A DNA stretch of 6,969 nt from an uncultured Oscillospiraceae bacterium (GCA_947627085.1 CANQUO010000115.1:1-6969), one strand, 5' to 3'; positions 1 through 5,610 are shown, counted from the first letter of the stretch. Made by a program: numbers and translations. Notes: generated by a model from the sequence alone, not told the origin.

Positions 1-409
1 CTACGAGTGCGTGGTAATCGGGAATATCCGGGAGGACTCCGGCACCGTGGACGCCCCCATCGGCCGCCACCCCACAGACAGGAAAAGGCAGTGCGTGACG
101 GAGAAAAACTCCCGCCCCGCCGTGACACACTTTCGGGTATTGGAGCGCTTTCCCGGCTACACACACCTTGAGTGTAAGCTGGAGACCGGACGCACCCACC
201 AGATAAGGGTCCATATGGCCTATATCGGGCACCCAATATTGGGCGACACGGTCTACGGGGCCAAAAAGCCCGTCCCGGGCCTTCAGGGCCAGTGCCTCCA
301 CGCACGCTACCTGCGATTTATCCACCCCGCCACCGGTGAGACCGTGGAGGTGGAATGTCCCCTCCCGGAATATTTCACCGATATACTAAATAAGCTTAAA
401 AAAATATGA
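1..409 (+). CDS. RluA-family pseudouridine synthase, 3' part (5' end outside window)
   Basis: This is the C-terminal 135 residues of a protein that converts uridine to pseudouridine in 23S rRNA or tRNA. Two hallmark stretches of the RluA/RluC/RluD family are visible: APIGRHPTDRK near the start of the visible part, and RTHQIRVHMAYIGHPILGD about residues 62-80 of it, followed by the usual VYG. The catalytic Asp motif (HRLD-type) lies further upstream and is not in the window, so activity cannot be judged. The reading frame is open to the left edge (first full codon at base 2), so the internal GTG at 11 is not a real start. It ends at TGA 407-409, just before a hairpin terminator. RluD is the commonest clostridial member, but the tail alone does not separate RluA, RluC and RluD types, so I give no symbol. 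Confidence 0.93.
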   Translation, partial: YECVVIGNIREDSGTVDAPIGRHPTDRKRQCVTEKNSRPAVTHFRVLERFPGYTHLECKLETGRTHQIRVHMAYIGHPILGDTVYGAKKPVPGLQGQCLHARYLRFIHPATGETVEVECPLPEYFTDILNKLKKI

Positions 410-411
410 CC

Positions 412-448
412 AAAAAATCCCTCCCGGCCCCGGGAGGGATATATTTTT
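412..448. terminator. Bidirectional intrinsic terminator between convergent genes
   Basis: A 10-bp perfect GC-rich stem (417-426 with 431-440, tetraloop GCCC at 427-430) is followed on the plus strand by ATATTTTT (441-448). On the minus strand it is followed by six T (complement of A412-417). It sits in the 46 bases between the stop of the pseudouridine synthase gene and the stop of the MATE gene, so one hairpin can end both transcripts. Confidence 0.92.
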
Positions 449-455
449 GAGATTT

Positions 456-1838
456 TTATATGATCTTCTCCATCCACGCGCCTTTTTTGATCATTATGCA
501 GCCGATGACGCATTTTACGAGCTCCGTGCCCTGGACAATGAGGAACATGGGCACCACGGGCACGCCGGTGAAGCGGCTGAGGACGAAGGCCAGGGGCACG
601 CAGACGCACCAGACAAAGACGCTGTCGAATATGAAGGTTATGACCGTCTTTCCGCCGGAGCGCATGGCGAAGTAGGTGCAATTCGTAAAGGCGTTGAAGG
701 GCATGATGGCGGCGGCCACAAGTATGAATTTCCCCGCAAGCTCCCTCACGGAGTCCGTTGTGGCGTATAGGAGCGGAAAGACGCCGGAGAGACAGGCCAG
801 AGCCGCGCCCATGACCACGTTGAGGGCCACGGAAAAGGCCGTGAGCTTTCGAAACTCGTCCATTACCTCGTCGCGCTCAAGGCCCTCGCCTAATTTCTGG
901 CCGATGATTATCCCAACCGCGTTGCCCGTGGCCATAAACGCCACGCTCATGGCGTTCCAGACGGTGGACTCGATATTTATCGCCGCCACCACGTCAAGGC
1001 TCCGCACGGAGTAGCACTGGTTGAGTACCGCCATACCGGCGGCCCACAGGCCCTCGTTCAGCAAAAGGGGCAGGCCCTTGCGGAATATTTTGTTTGCCAG
1101 TGCGGTCGGCACGCGAAGGGTCCTGTAAAGTCCCCTGGCGAAGGGGGCCTTTCCCCCGGCGTGGAGGTGGGTCCAGCCGGCGGCCAACATGAGCTCCACG
1201 TACCTCGACAGCACCGTGGCCCAGGCCGCGCCCCGGACGCCCATAGCCGGGGCGCCGAAGTGGCCGAATATGAGCACGTAGTTGAAAAAGAGGTTCACCA
1301 GTACCGCCGTCACCCCGGCGGCCATGGGCACCACCGTCTCGCCGGTCTCCCTCAGGGTGGAGCAGTAGGCGTTGGCGGCGGCGAAGGCCGGGAGCCCCCA
1401 GAGCATGACCTTCATGTATTCCATGCCGTATTTAAGGTACAGCTCCGCGTCTTTAGCGTCGCCCTCGCCCCGAAGCCAGAGCCTTACAAGCTCCTCGCCG
1501 AAAAAGCTGAGGGCCCCGATGCCCACGGCGGCGATGGCAAGCACGGATATGAGCTTGAAGCGGAATGTCCCCCGGATACCCTCGTTATCGCCGCTCCCGG
1601 CGTACTGGGCGGTGAAGATGCCCGCCCCGGACACAGCGCCGAAGATGCAGAGATTAATGACGAACAGCACCTGGTTTACGATGGCCACGCCGCTCATCTG
1701 GGCGGTGCCCACCCGGCCCACCATGATGTTGTCCAGCATGGAGACAAAGTTGGTTATCAGGTTCTGCACCATTATTGGCAGGGTCACCGCCATTGTGGCC
1801 CGGTAAAATTTCCTGTCGCCTACGAATTTTGAAAGCAT
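456..1838 (-). CDS. MATE-family multidrug/cation efflux transporter
   Basis: The product (460 aa) is an integral inner-membrane antiporter of the multidrug and toxic compound extrusion family, which exports cationic or organic compounds using a Na+ or H+ gradient. The length matches the family (about 440-470 aa), and about 12 hydrophobic segments fall in two halves, roughly residues 14-222 and 252-450. Typical family stretches are MVGRVGTAQMSGVAIVNQ near residues 39-56 and the internally related second-half stretch around 288-315 (IESTVWNAMSVAF, then GNAVGIIIGQKLGEG). The frame is open 23 codons further upstream to an ATG at 1907. I choose the ATG at 1836-1838 because GGAGAG lies 5 bases before it and because family members begin near the MLSKFVGDRKF type of N-terminus; the upstream codons also run through a GC-rich hairpin. 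No promoter is visible in the gap to the lipoprotein gene, so it may be expressed by read-through from there. Substrate cannot be inferred. Confidence 0.93.
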   Translation of the reverse strand: MLSKFVGDRKFYRATMAVTLPIMVQNLITNFVSMLDNIMVGRVGTAQMSGVAIVNQVLFVINLCIFGAVSGAGIFTAQYAGSGDNEGIRGTFRFKLISVLAIAAVGIGALSFFGEELVRLWLRGEGDAKDAELYLKYGMEYMKVMLWGLPAFAAANAYCSTLRETGETVVPMAAGVTAVLVNLFFNYVLIFGHFGAPAMGVRGAAWATVLSRYVELMLAAGWTHLHAGGKAPFARGLYRTLRVPTALANKIFRKGLPLLLNEGLWAAGMAVLNQCYSVRSLDVVAAINIESTVWNAMSVAFMATGNAVGIIIGQKLGEGLERDEVMDEFRKLTAFSVALNVVMGAALACLSGVFPLLYATTDSVRELAGKFILVAAAIMPFNAFTNCTYFAMRSGGKTVITFIFDSVFVWCVCVPLAFVLSRFTGVPVVPMFLIVQGTELVKCVIGCIMIKKGAWMEKII

Positions 1839-1843
1839 GATAT

Positions 1844-1849
1844 CTCTCC
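1844..1849 (-). promoter_or_regulatory. Ribosome binding site of the MATE gene (decides its start)
   Basis: On the minus strand GGAGAG is followed by 5 bases (ATATC) and then the ATG at 1838. This supports the 460-residue form over the longer open frame beginning at 1907. Confidence 0.8.
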
Positions 1850-1870
1850 AAAACGCAATATTATGACGCA

Positions 1871-1900
1871 AACGGGGACGGCCTGCCGGCCGCCCCCGTT
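1871..1900 (-). other. Strong hairpin between lipoprotein and MATE genes (possible attenuator or weak terminator)
   Basis: Bases 1871-1882 pair with 1889-1900 around a 6-base loop. In minus-strand RNA all 12 pairs form, one as G-U; in plus-strand RNA that pair becomes A-C and fails. The hairpin therefore favours the direction in which both flanking genes are read. Only three U follow it in the minus direction (UUUGCGUC), so it is at best a partial terminator; it could also protect the 3' end of the lipoprotein mRNA or mark a processing site. Confidence 0.55.
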
Positions 1901-1917
1901 CAGGCATTTAAAAAGAA

Positions 1918-2916
1918 TCATCTGTAAAAGCCGTCGTCGGGAACAAACCCGCCGATGAGGGCCGGGTCCATGGTATAGAGGGCCGACAGGTAATCGGCCA
2001 GGGCCTCGCGCATCTCGCTCTCGCCCTGTATCCAGATGAGGTCACAGCCCTCCAGGGCCGCCCAGGCCTCCTCCTGATTTTCCGCCATACCTGCCTCTAC
2101 GGCGGCGTCAAGATTGTCGGACACGGTCTTTTGAGACTTTTCAAGATCGGCCAAAAGCGCCTTAAGCTCCTCGTCCCCCAAATCCGACCGCACGGCCAGG
2201 CACCCGGCGGGGAGCATCGTCTCGCCGGTGAGGTACGTCCACTGCTCCTGAATGTCCAGGGCGATCCTGAAGCCGGAGTCCCTGACGATGGCGATACCGG
2301 CGGAGAAGGAGGGCATCAACGCAAGGTCGGTATCGAGGAGGGACCCCTCGTCCACGTATCTCACGTCCAGGGTGTCGCCCACTATGTATCCGTACTCCTC
2401 GGCTATGTACTCAAATATCCGCGCCGCCGCGTCAAAGCCGTTGGGCAGATACACGGTCCTGCCCACGAGCCCGAAGATGTCCCTGACGCTGTCGCCCCGC
2501 TCCACCAGCACCCAGCCGCCGGAGGCGGTGATGGCGGCCAGCTTCACCTTGCCGCCCGTCTCGTTATAGAGCCTTGAGGCGGTGCTCACGGGTATTATGG
2601 CGGCGTCAAGCTCGCCGGCGGCGAGCTTCCCGGCCGCGTCGCTGCCGGAGGTCACCTGATACCGGCCCGAACCGGCCAGCCCCGCCGCGCCCAGGGCGGC
2701 GGAATCCCGCAATACCCCAAGCCTTAAGCCCGTGGGCTCCGCTGAGGGCTCCGTGGCCTCCTCCGAGCCCGAGGGTTCGGTGTCCTCCGTATCTGTTGGA
2801 ACTGAGGCGGAGCCGGAGGTCTCCGGCGGATTTGTTTCGCCCGGGGTGTTATCCTTACACCCGGCTGCGGACAGACAGAGGACCAGCGCCAAAAGTAAAG
2901 CAAAATATTTTCTCAT
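1918..2916 (-). CDS. ABC-type substrate-binding lipoprotein (NMT1/SsuA/TauA-like), orphan
   Basis: This is a 332-aa extracytoplasmic lipoprotein. Residues 1-19 are a lipoprotein signal peptide (MRKYF start, hydrophobic core, LSAAG then Cys20), so Cys20 should be lipidated and anchor the protein to the outer face of the membrane. Residues 21-63 form a Ser/Thr/Glu/Pro-rich linker, typical of Gram-positive lipoproteins. From about residue 64 the fold looks like a type 2 periplasmic-binding protein of the nitrate/sulfonate/thiamine-precursor group: LRLGVLRDS start, a KLAAGELDAAIIPVSTA stretch near 97-113, a GRTVYLPNG stretch near 152-160, and a late helical part. The start at 2916 is preferred over GTG 2922 because the ribosome binding site sits 7 bases from it but only 1 from the GTG. 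No permease or ATPase gene is adjacent within the window; the next gene downstream encodes a MATE exporter. Ligand unknown. Confidence 0.82.
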   Translation of the reverse strand: MRKYFALLLALVLCLSAAGCKDNTPGETNPPETSGSASVPTDTEDTEPSGSEEATEPSAEPTGLRLGVLRDSAALGAAGLAGSGRYQVTSGSDAAGKLAAGELDAAIIPVSTASRLYNETGGKVKLAAITASGGWVLVERGDSVRDIFGLVGRTVYLPNGFDAAARIFEYIAEEYGYIVGDTLDVRYVDEGSLLDTDLALMPSFSAGIAIVRDSGFRIALDIQEQWTYLTGETMLPAGCLAVRSDLGDEELKALLADLEKSQKTVSDNLDAAVEAGMAENQEEAWAALEGCDLIWIQGESEMREALADYLSALYTMDPALIGGFVPDDGFYR

Positions 2917-2923
2917 CCCCACG

Positions 2924-2931
2924 CCCTCCTT
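2924..2931 (-). promoter_or_regulatory. Ribosome binding site of the lipoprotein gene (decides its start)
   Basis: Minus-strand AAGGAGGG ends 7 bases before the ATG at 2916, good spacing, but only 1 base before the alternative GTG at 2922. It therefore places the start at 2916. Confidence 0.85.
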
Positions 2932-2949
2932 TATATTTCTCTATATATG

Positions 2950-2978
2950 AGTTTAAGGGCAGGCGCAAATTTTGTCAA
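2950..2978 (-). promoter_or_regulatory. Sigma-A type promoter for the lipoprotein gene
   Basis: On the minus strand a perfect -35 TTGACA (2978-2973) is separated by exactly 17 bases from TAAACT (2955-2950), four of six matches to TATAAT. Transcription should start near 2943, giving a short leader of roughly 25 bases that carries the AAGGAGGG site. Confidence 0.75.
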
Positions 2979-3190
2979 GTGCCAAGATGACCGCCAACGT
3001 TAAATCGGCAATTAAATATTGCCAATTTTAATAATAGATTTAAAGGCCGTTTTGCTCGCCGCTGTGCGGCAACCGACATACAAAAGCCAATATTATAATC
3101 TTCCGGCCCGAAAGTGACCGAAAAACGCCCCTTTTGACCGGAATTTTCCACACCGGCCCGGGAATATTTTCACGAAAGAGCAAAAAATAC
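2979..3190. other. Divergent intergenic spacer, no gene seen
   Basis: Between the two outward-facing promoters I see no credible gene or structured RNA. The left half is AT-rich and holds a small inverted repeat; a 5-bp hairpin (GCCGC TGT GCGGC, 3058-3070) follows. The right half is GC-richer and has short direct repeats: TGACCG at 3115-3120 and 3135-3140 (also 2988-2993), and CCGGCCCG at 3103-3110 and 3153-3160. A TATAAT at 3094-3099 has no acceptable -35 partner. An A-rich stretch (about 3174-3188) just before the rightward promoter could act as an UP element. Confidence 0.6.
3007..3023. repeat. Small AT-rich inverted repeat, possible operator
   Basis: GGCAAT (3007-3012), a 5-base centre TAAAT, then ATTGCC (3018-3023) form a perfect 6-bp dyad. 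It lies about 30 bases upstream of the leftward -35 box, a plausible place for a regulator of the lipoprotein gene. There is no direct evidence of function, and such a dyad can arise by chance in AT-rich DNA. Confidence 0.35.
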
Positions 3191-3219
3191 TTGCAAAGAG
3201 TCCGGGAACGTGATATAAT
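3191..3219 (+). promoter_or_regulatory. Strong sigma-A promoter of the rimP-nusA-infB operon
   Basis: TTGCAA (3191-3196, five of six matches to TTGACA... with C and A exchanged counted loosely, four strictly) is followed by a 17-base spacer and a perfect TATAAT (3214-3219), preceded by TG at 3211-3212, making an extended -10 element. The expected start is near 3226, giving a leader of about 92 bases ahead of rimP that contains an intrinsic terminator. Confidence 0.87.
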
Positions 3220-3244
3220 GCCCCTTGACAGTGAGGTTTGACTT

Positions 3245-3272
3245 GAGTGGGCTGGTTTCCCACTCTTTTTTT
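3245..3272 (+). terminator. Intrinsic terminator inside the rimP operon leader (likely attenuator)
   Basis: GAGTGGG (3245-3251) pairs perfectly with CCCACTC (3259-3265) around a 7-base loop and is followed at once by seven T (3266-3272). It lies downstream of the operon promoter and 45 bases upstream of the rimP ATG, and no rightward gene precedes it in the spacer, so it must act on the operon's own transcript. In Bacillus subtilis, NusA is reported to limit its own operon by terminating transcription in the leader, and a similar loop is the likely reason for this element. That mechanism is inferred here, not shown. Confidence 0.85.
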
Positions 3273-3317
3273 CCGCGAAAAATCGCCGGGTAAAAATCCG
3301 GGCGAAGGAGGGCCGGC

Positions 3318-3773
3318 ATGAGTAAAATAACCGATATCGTCGCCGAAATGGCGGGGCCCGTGGTGGCCGCCAGGGGCTGTGAGCTCTGGGACGTGGAATT
3401 CGTCCGTGAGGCCGGCGAGTGGTTTTTGCGGGTATATATCGACAAAGAGGGCGGCGTCTCCATCGACGACTGCGAGGCCGTCTCCCGGGCCCTGGACCCC
3501 ATGCTGGACGAGGCCGACCCCATCGAGCAGAGCTACAATTTCGAGGTCTCCTCCGCCGGAGTGGAGAGACAGCTCAAAAGGCCCTCGGATTTTGAAAGGT
3601 TCATGGGCTCATATATCGCCGTGAAGCTATATAAGGCCGAGGACGGGGCGAAGGAGTACTTGGGCTACCTTCGCGGATATGATAACGGCAACGTGACGGT
3701 GGAGACTAAGGCCGGGGACACGAGGACCTTCGAAGCCCCCAAGGTCGCCAGCGTCCATCTGAGGATGGAATAA
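3318..3773 (+). CDS. rimP: Ribosome maturation factor RimP (YlxS)
   Basis: RimP is a cytoplasmic protein that binds the free 30S subunit and helps its late assembly. The 151-aa length is normal for the family. The N-terminal alpha/beta domain covers about residues 1-85, including the CELWDVEFVREAGEWFLRVY-type strands near 21-40 and the SIDDCEAVSRALDPMLDE helix near 48-65. The family signature at the domain boundary reads SSAGVERQL (78-86), a variant of the common SSPGLERPL. The C-terminal SH3-like domain runs from about 90 to the end. The ATG at 3318 has AAGGAGGG (3305-3312) 5 bases upstream. It is the first gene of the rimP-nusA-ylxR-ylxQ-infB operon, downstream of the leader terminator, and is followed by an unusual 114-base gap filled by palindromic repeats. 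Confidence 0.96.
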   Translation: MSKITDIVAEMAGPVVAARGCELWDVEFVREAGEWFLRVYIDKEGGVSIDDCEAVSRALDPMLDEADPIEQSYNFEVSSAGVERQLKRPSDFERFMGSYIAVKLYKAEDGAKEYLGYLRGYDNGNVTVETKAGDTRTFEAPKVASVHLRME

Positions 3774-3777
3774 GACC

Positions 3778-3876
3778 CCTCCCCACTGAAATGGGGAGGC
3801 AAAGAGGAAGAAAGGACCCCTTCGGCCCTGCGGGCCACCTCCCCCTTAAGAAGGGGAGGCAAAAAGGTAGAAAGGA
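3778..3876 (+). repeat. Two palindromic REP-like units between rimP and nusA
   Basis: Two 39-base units (3778-3816 and 3838-3876) start exactly 60 bases apart. Each has CCTCCCC, an 8-base centre, GGGGAGGC, and a tail of the form AAARAGGWAGAAAGGA. Outside the 8-base centres the units differ at only 2 of 31 positions. Unit 1 forms an 8-bp hairpin (3778-3785 with 3792-3799); unit 2 forms a CCCCTT/AAGGGG hairpin with a one-base bulge extension. Between them is a third hairpin, GGCCC TGC GGGCC (3824-3836). No U-run follows on the plus strand, so these are not classic terminators. The composition resembles dispersed extragenic palindromes of gut Clostridia, an identification from memory that copy number in the genome would settle. 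Confidence 0.8.
3871..3876 (+). promoter_or_regulatory. nusA ribosome binding site, supplied by the tail of the second repeat unit
   Basis: AAAGGA lies 11 bases before the nusA ATG at 3888. The same bases end repeat unit 2 and recur at the end of unit 1 (3811-3816). The spacing is long but equals that of the infB site at 5647-5652, so both are likely genuine. Confidence 0.65.
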
Positions 3877-3887
3877 TTTGAAATACA

Positions 3888-4943
3888 ATGAACGCAGAGT
3901 TTTTTGAAGCAATTGCCGACATTGAAAAGGAGAAGGGTATTCCCAAGGAATACATGCTGGACAAGATTCGCCAGGCGCTGCTGGCGGCCCTTCGGAAGGA
4001 CAATCCCGACGCCGAGGAGAACGTGGTCGTGGATGTGGACGAGGGGAAGAAGAAAATAGAGATGTACATCCAGAAGGCCGTGGTGGAGGAGGTCACAAAC
4101 CCCGCCATCGAGCTTTTGCCAGAGGAGGCCAAGCGCTACTCCAAGCGCGCCGAGGTGGGCGACACCGTGAACGTCCCCGTGGACACCAAGAAGTTCGGCC
4201 GCATCGCCGCCCAGGCCGCAAAGCAGGTCATAATCCAGGGCATCCGGGAGGCCGAGCGCAACATGGTCTACGAGGAGCTCACCGGCAAGGAGCACGAGAT
4301 ACTGACCGGCACAGTCAGCCGCATCGACCCCATGCGCGGCTCCGTCACCGTCAATCTGGCCTCCGGCTCTGAGTACACCGAGGCGGTCATACCCTCCGGC
4401 GAGCGGGTATCCAACGAGGAGCTCCGTGAAGGGGACCTTATCAAGGTCTACGTGGTGGAGGTCCACAAGGTGGGCTCCGGCCCCCAGGTCATAGCCTCCC
4501 GCACTCACCCCGGGCTTGTGAAGCGCCTTTTCGAGCTTGAGGTACCGGAGATTTACGACGGCTCCGTGGAGATAAAGAGCGTGGCCCGTGAGGCCGGAAG
4601 CCGCACAAAGATGGCCGTATGGTCCTCGGAGGCCGAGATAGAGCCCATCGGGGCCTGCGTCGGCCCCAAGGGCGGCCGTGTGGGCGCGGTGGTGAAGGAG
4701 CTTCGGGGCGAGAAGATAGACATCATCAAGTACTCCGAGGACCCCGCCGAGTATGTGGCGGCGGCCCTGGCCCCGGCGGATGTGGTAAGGGTGGAGTTCC
4801 TTGACGATCCCAAGACCTGCCGGGTCATCGTCCCCGACAACCAGCTCTCCCTTGCCATCGGCAAGGAGGGCCAGAATGTCCGCCTGGCCGCCCGCCTCAC
4901 CGGGTTCAAGATAGATATAAAGCCCGAGAGCTTTGAGGGCTGA
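3888..4943 (+). CDS. nusA: Transcription termination/antitermination factor NusA
   Basis: NusA binds RNA polymerase near the RNA exit channel and modulates pausing, intrinsic termination and antitermination. The 351 residues fit the short Firmicutes form. The N-terminal polymerase-binding domain covers about 1-130, and the S1 RNA-binding domain about 134-200 (starts at ILTGTVSRIDPM). KH1 spans about 229-280 and contains GSRTKMAV at 237-244 and the GPKG loop at 259-262. KH2 spans about 308-347, with the GKEG loop at 325-328 and NVRLAARLTG after it. The protein ends directly after KH2, so it lacks the acidic C-terminal repeats of the 495-aa Escherichia coli protein, as expected for this phylum. 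It is the second gene of the operon and only 2 bases separate its stop from ylxR. Its own activity may control the operon through the leader terminator. Confidence 0.97.
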   Translation: MNAEFFEAIADIEKEKGIPKEYMLDKIRQALLAALRKDNPDAEENVVVDVDEGKKKIEMYIQKAVVEEVTNPAIELLPEEAKRYSKRAEVGDTVNVPVDTKKFGRIAAQAAKQVIIQGIREAERNMVYEELTGKEHEILTGTVSRIDPMRGSVTVNLASGSEYTEAVIPSGERVSNEELREGDLIKVYVVEVHKVGSGPQVIASRTHPGLVKRLFELEVPEIYDGSVEIKSVAREAGSRTKMAVWSSEAEIEPIGACVGPKGGRVGAVVKELRGEKIDIIKYSEDPAEYVAAALAPADVVRVEFLDDPKTCRVIVPDNQLSLAIGKEGQNVRLAARLTGFKIDIKPESFEG

Positions 4944-4945
4944 GT

Positions 4946-5218
4946 ATGGCGGCCCCAAAAAAGGTCCCCATGCGCCAGTGCGTGGGATGCCGTGAGATGA
5001 AGCCCAAGCGGGAGCTGACCCGGGTGGTCCGCTCGCCGGAGGGGGAGATATCCGTCGACAGCCGGGGCAAAAAGCCGGGGCGCGGGGCGTATGTCTGCCC
5101 GGACCCGGAGTGCCTCAAAAAGGCCATAAAAACAAGAGCCCTGGGCAGGGCCCTGGGCGTCGAGATACCCGAGGAGATATTTGACACCCTTAAGCGCCAG
5201 ATGGAGGCGGAGCAATGA
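4946..5218 (+). CDS. ylxR: YlxR/RnpM family RNA-binding protein (DUF448)
   Basis: This is a 90-aa basic protein of the YlxR family, always found near nusA and infB in Firmicutes. The Bacillus subtilis member has been named RnpM and reported to bind RNase P RNA and modulate its activity. Hallmarks are MRQCVGCR (9-16), the GRGAYVC motif at 45-51, and a following CPDPECL. Four cysteines (12, 15, 51, 56) form a CxxC plus CxxxxC pattern that could bind a metal or be redox sensitive; this is my inference. Its ATG at 4946 is 2 bases after the nusA stop, with GAGGG 6 bases upstream, and its stop overlaps the next start as ATGA. Both arrangements suggest translational coupling. Confidence 0.95.
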   Translation: MAAPKKVPMRQCVGCREMKPKRELTRVVRSPEGEISVDSRGKKPGRGAYVCPDPECLKKAIKTRALGRALGVEIPEEIFDTLKRQMEAEQ

Positions 5219-5610
5219 GCGCGGTGACGTTTCTGGGCTTAGCCAAAAAGGCCGGGAGGATAGAGTCCGGCGAGGAGACCGTGGCCACCGCCGCGAGAGC
5301 CGGGAAGGCAAAGCTCATCATATTAGCCGCCGACGCCGGAAGAAGCGCCCGGGGCTTTGAAAAAAACGCCGCCTGCCCCGTGGTGACGCTGCCCTGCGGA
5401 AAGAGCGAGCTTGGCGCCACATTGGGACGTGAGACCGTAAGCGTCGCGTGCCTTACGGATATCGGCTTTGCCAGCGCCTTTATAGATAAACTGTCACTGG
5501 AGGCGCCGGGGCTGGAGGACATAAAGGCGGAGCTTGACGCGCAGAACGCCCGGGCCGAACAGCGCAAGAAGGAACAGCGCCGCCATGAGCAAAAACTCAG
5601 GCGCAAATAG
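5215..5610 (+). CDS. ylxQ: YlxQ, L7Ae/L30e-family ribosomal-type RNA-binding protein with basic C-terminal tail
   Basis: YlxQ belongs to the L7Ae/L30e family that binds kink-turn RNA. Residues 1-96 match the fold: FLGLAKKAGRIESGEETV (6-23), KAKLIILAADAG (31-42), then LGATLGRETVSVACLTDIGF (66-85). The usual member of the family is about 100 residues; here residues 97-131 form an extra highly charged helix ending in a stretch of Arg, Lys, Gln and Glu (AEQRKKEQRRHEQKLRRK at 114-131). The extension might add non-specific RNA binding. The start overlaps the ylxR stop by 4 bases (ATGA). A 53-base gap with no terminator leads to infB. Confidence 0.93.
   Translation: MSAVTFLGLAKKAGRIESGEETVATAARAGKAKLIILAADAGRSARGFEKNAACPVVTLPCGKSELGATLGRETVSVACLTDIGFASAFIDKLSLEAPGLEDIKAELDAQNARAEQRKKEQRRHEQKLRRK

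Noticed and set aside
1161..1832. A 223-codon plus-strand open frame opposite the MATE gene
   Set aside because: It is His/Gly/Glu-rich shadow translation of a membrane protein gene, without similarity I recognise and without a promoter or ribosome binding site.
1839..1907. N-terminal extension of the MATE protein to the ATG at 1907
   Set aside because: The 23 extra residues are Arg/Pro/Gly-rich, run through the intergenic hairpin, and are skipped by the good ribosome binding site before 1838.
3094..3099. Second rightward promoter at TATAAT 3094-3099
   Set aside because: No hexamer resembling TTGACA lies 16-18 bases upstream, and the sequence is within an AT-rich patch where TATAAT is expected by chance.
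3824..3864. Terminator between rimP and nusA
   Set aside because: The hairpins are followed by CAAAAAGG on the plus strand, not by a T-run, and complete termination ahead of nusA would be implausible.
3778..3876. CRISPR-like array in the rimP-nusA gap
   Set aside because: Only two units, with the differing part inside the palindrome rather than a unique spacer, only 21 bases between units, and no cas genes. A REP-like element fits better.
3846..4958. A 370-codon open frame on the minus strand opposite nusA
   Set aside because: It mirrors a certain nusA frame with all domains intact; its protein is a repetitive Leu/Gly/His/Asp-rich product of reading GC-rich codons backwards, with no recognisable family and no credible ribosome binding site.
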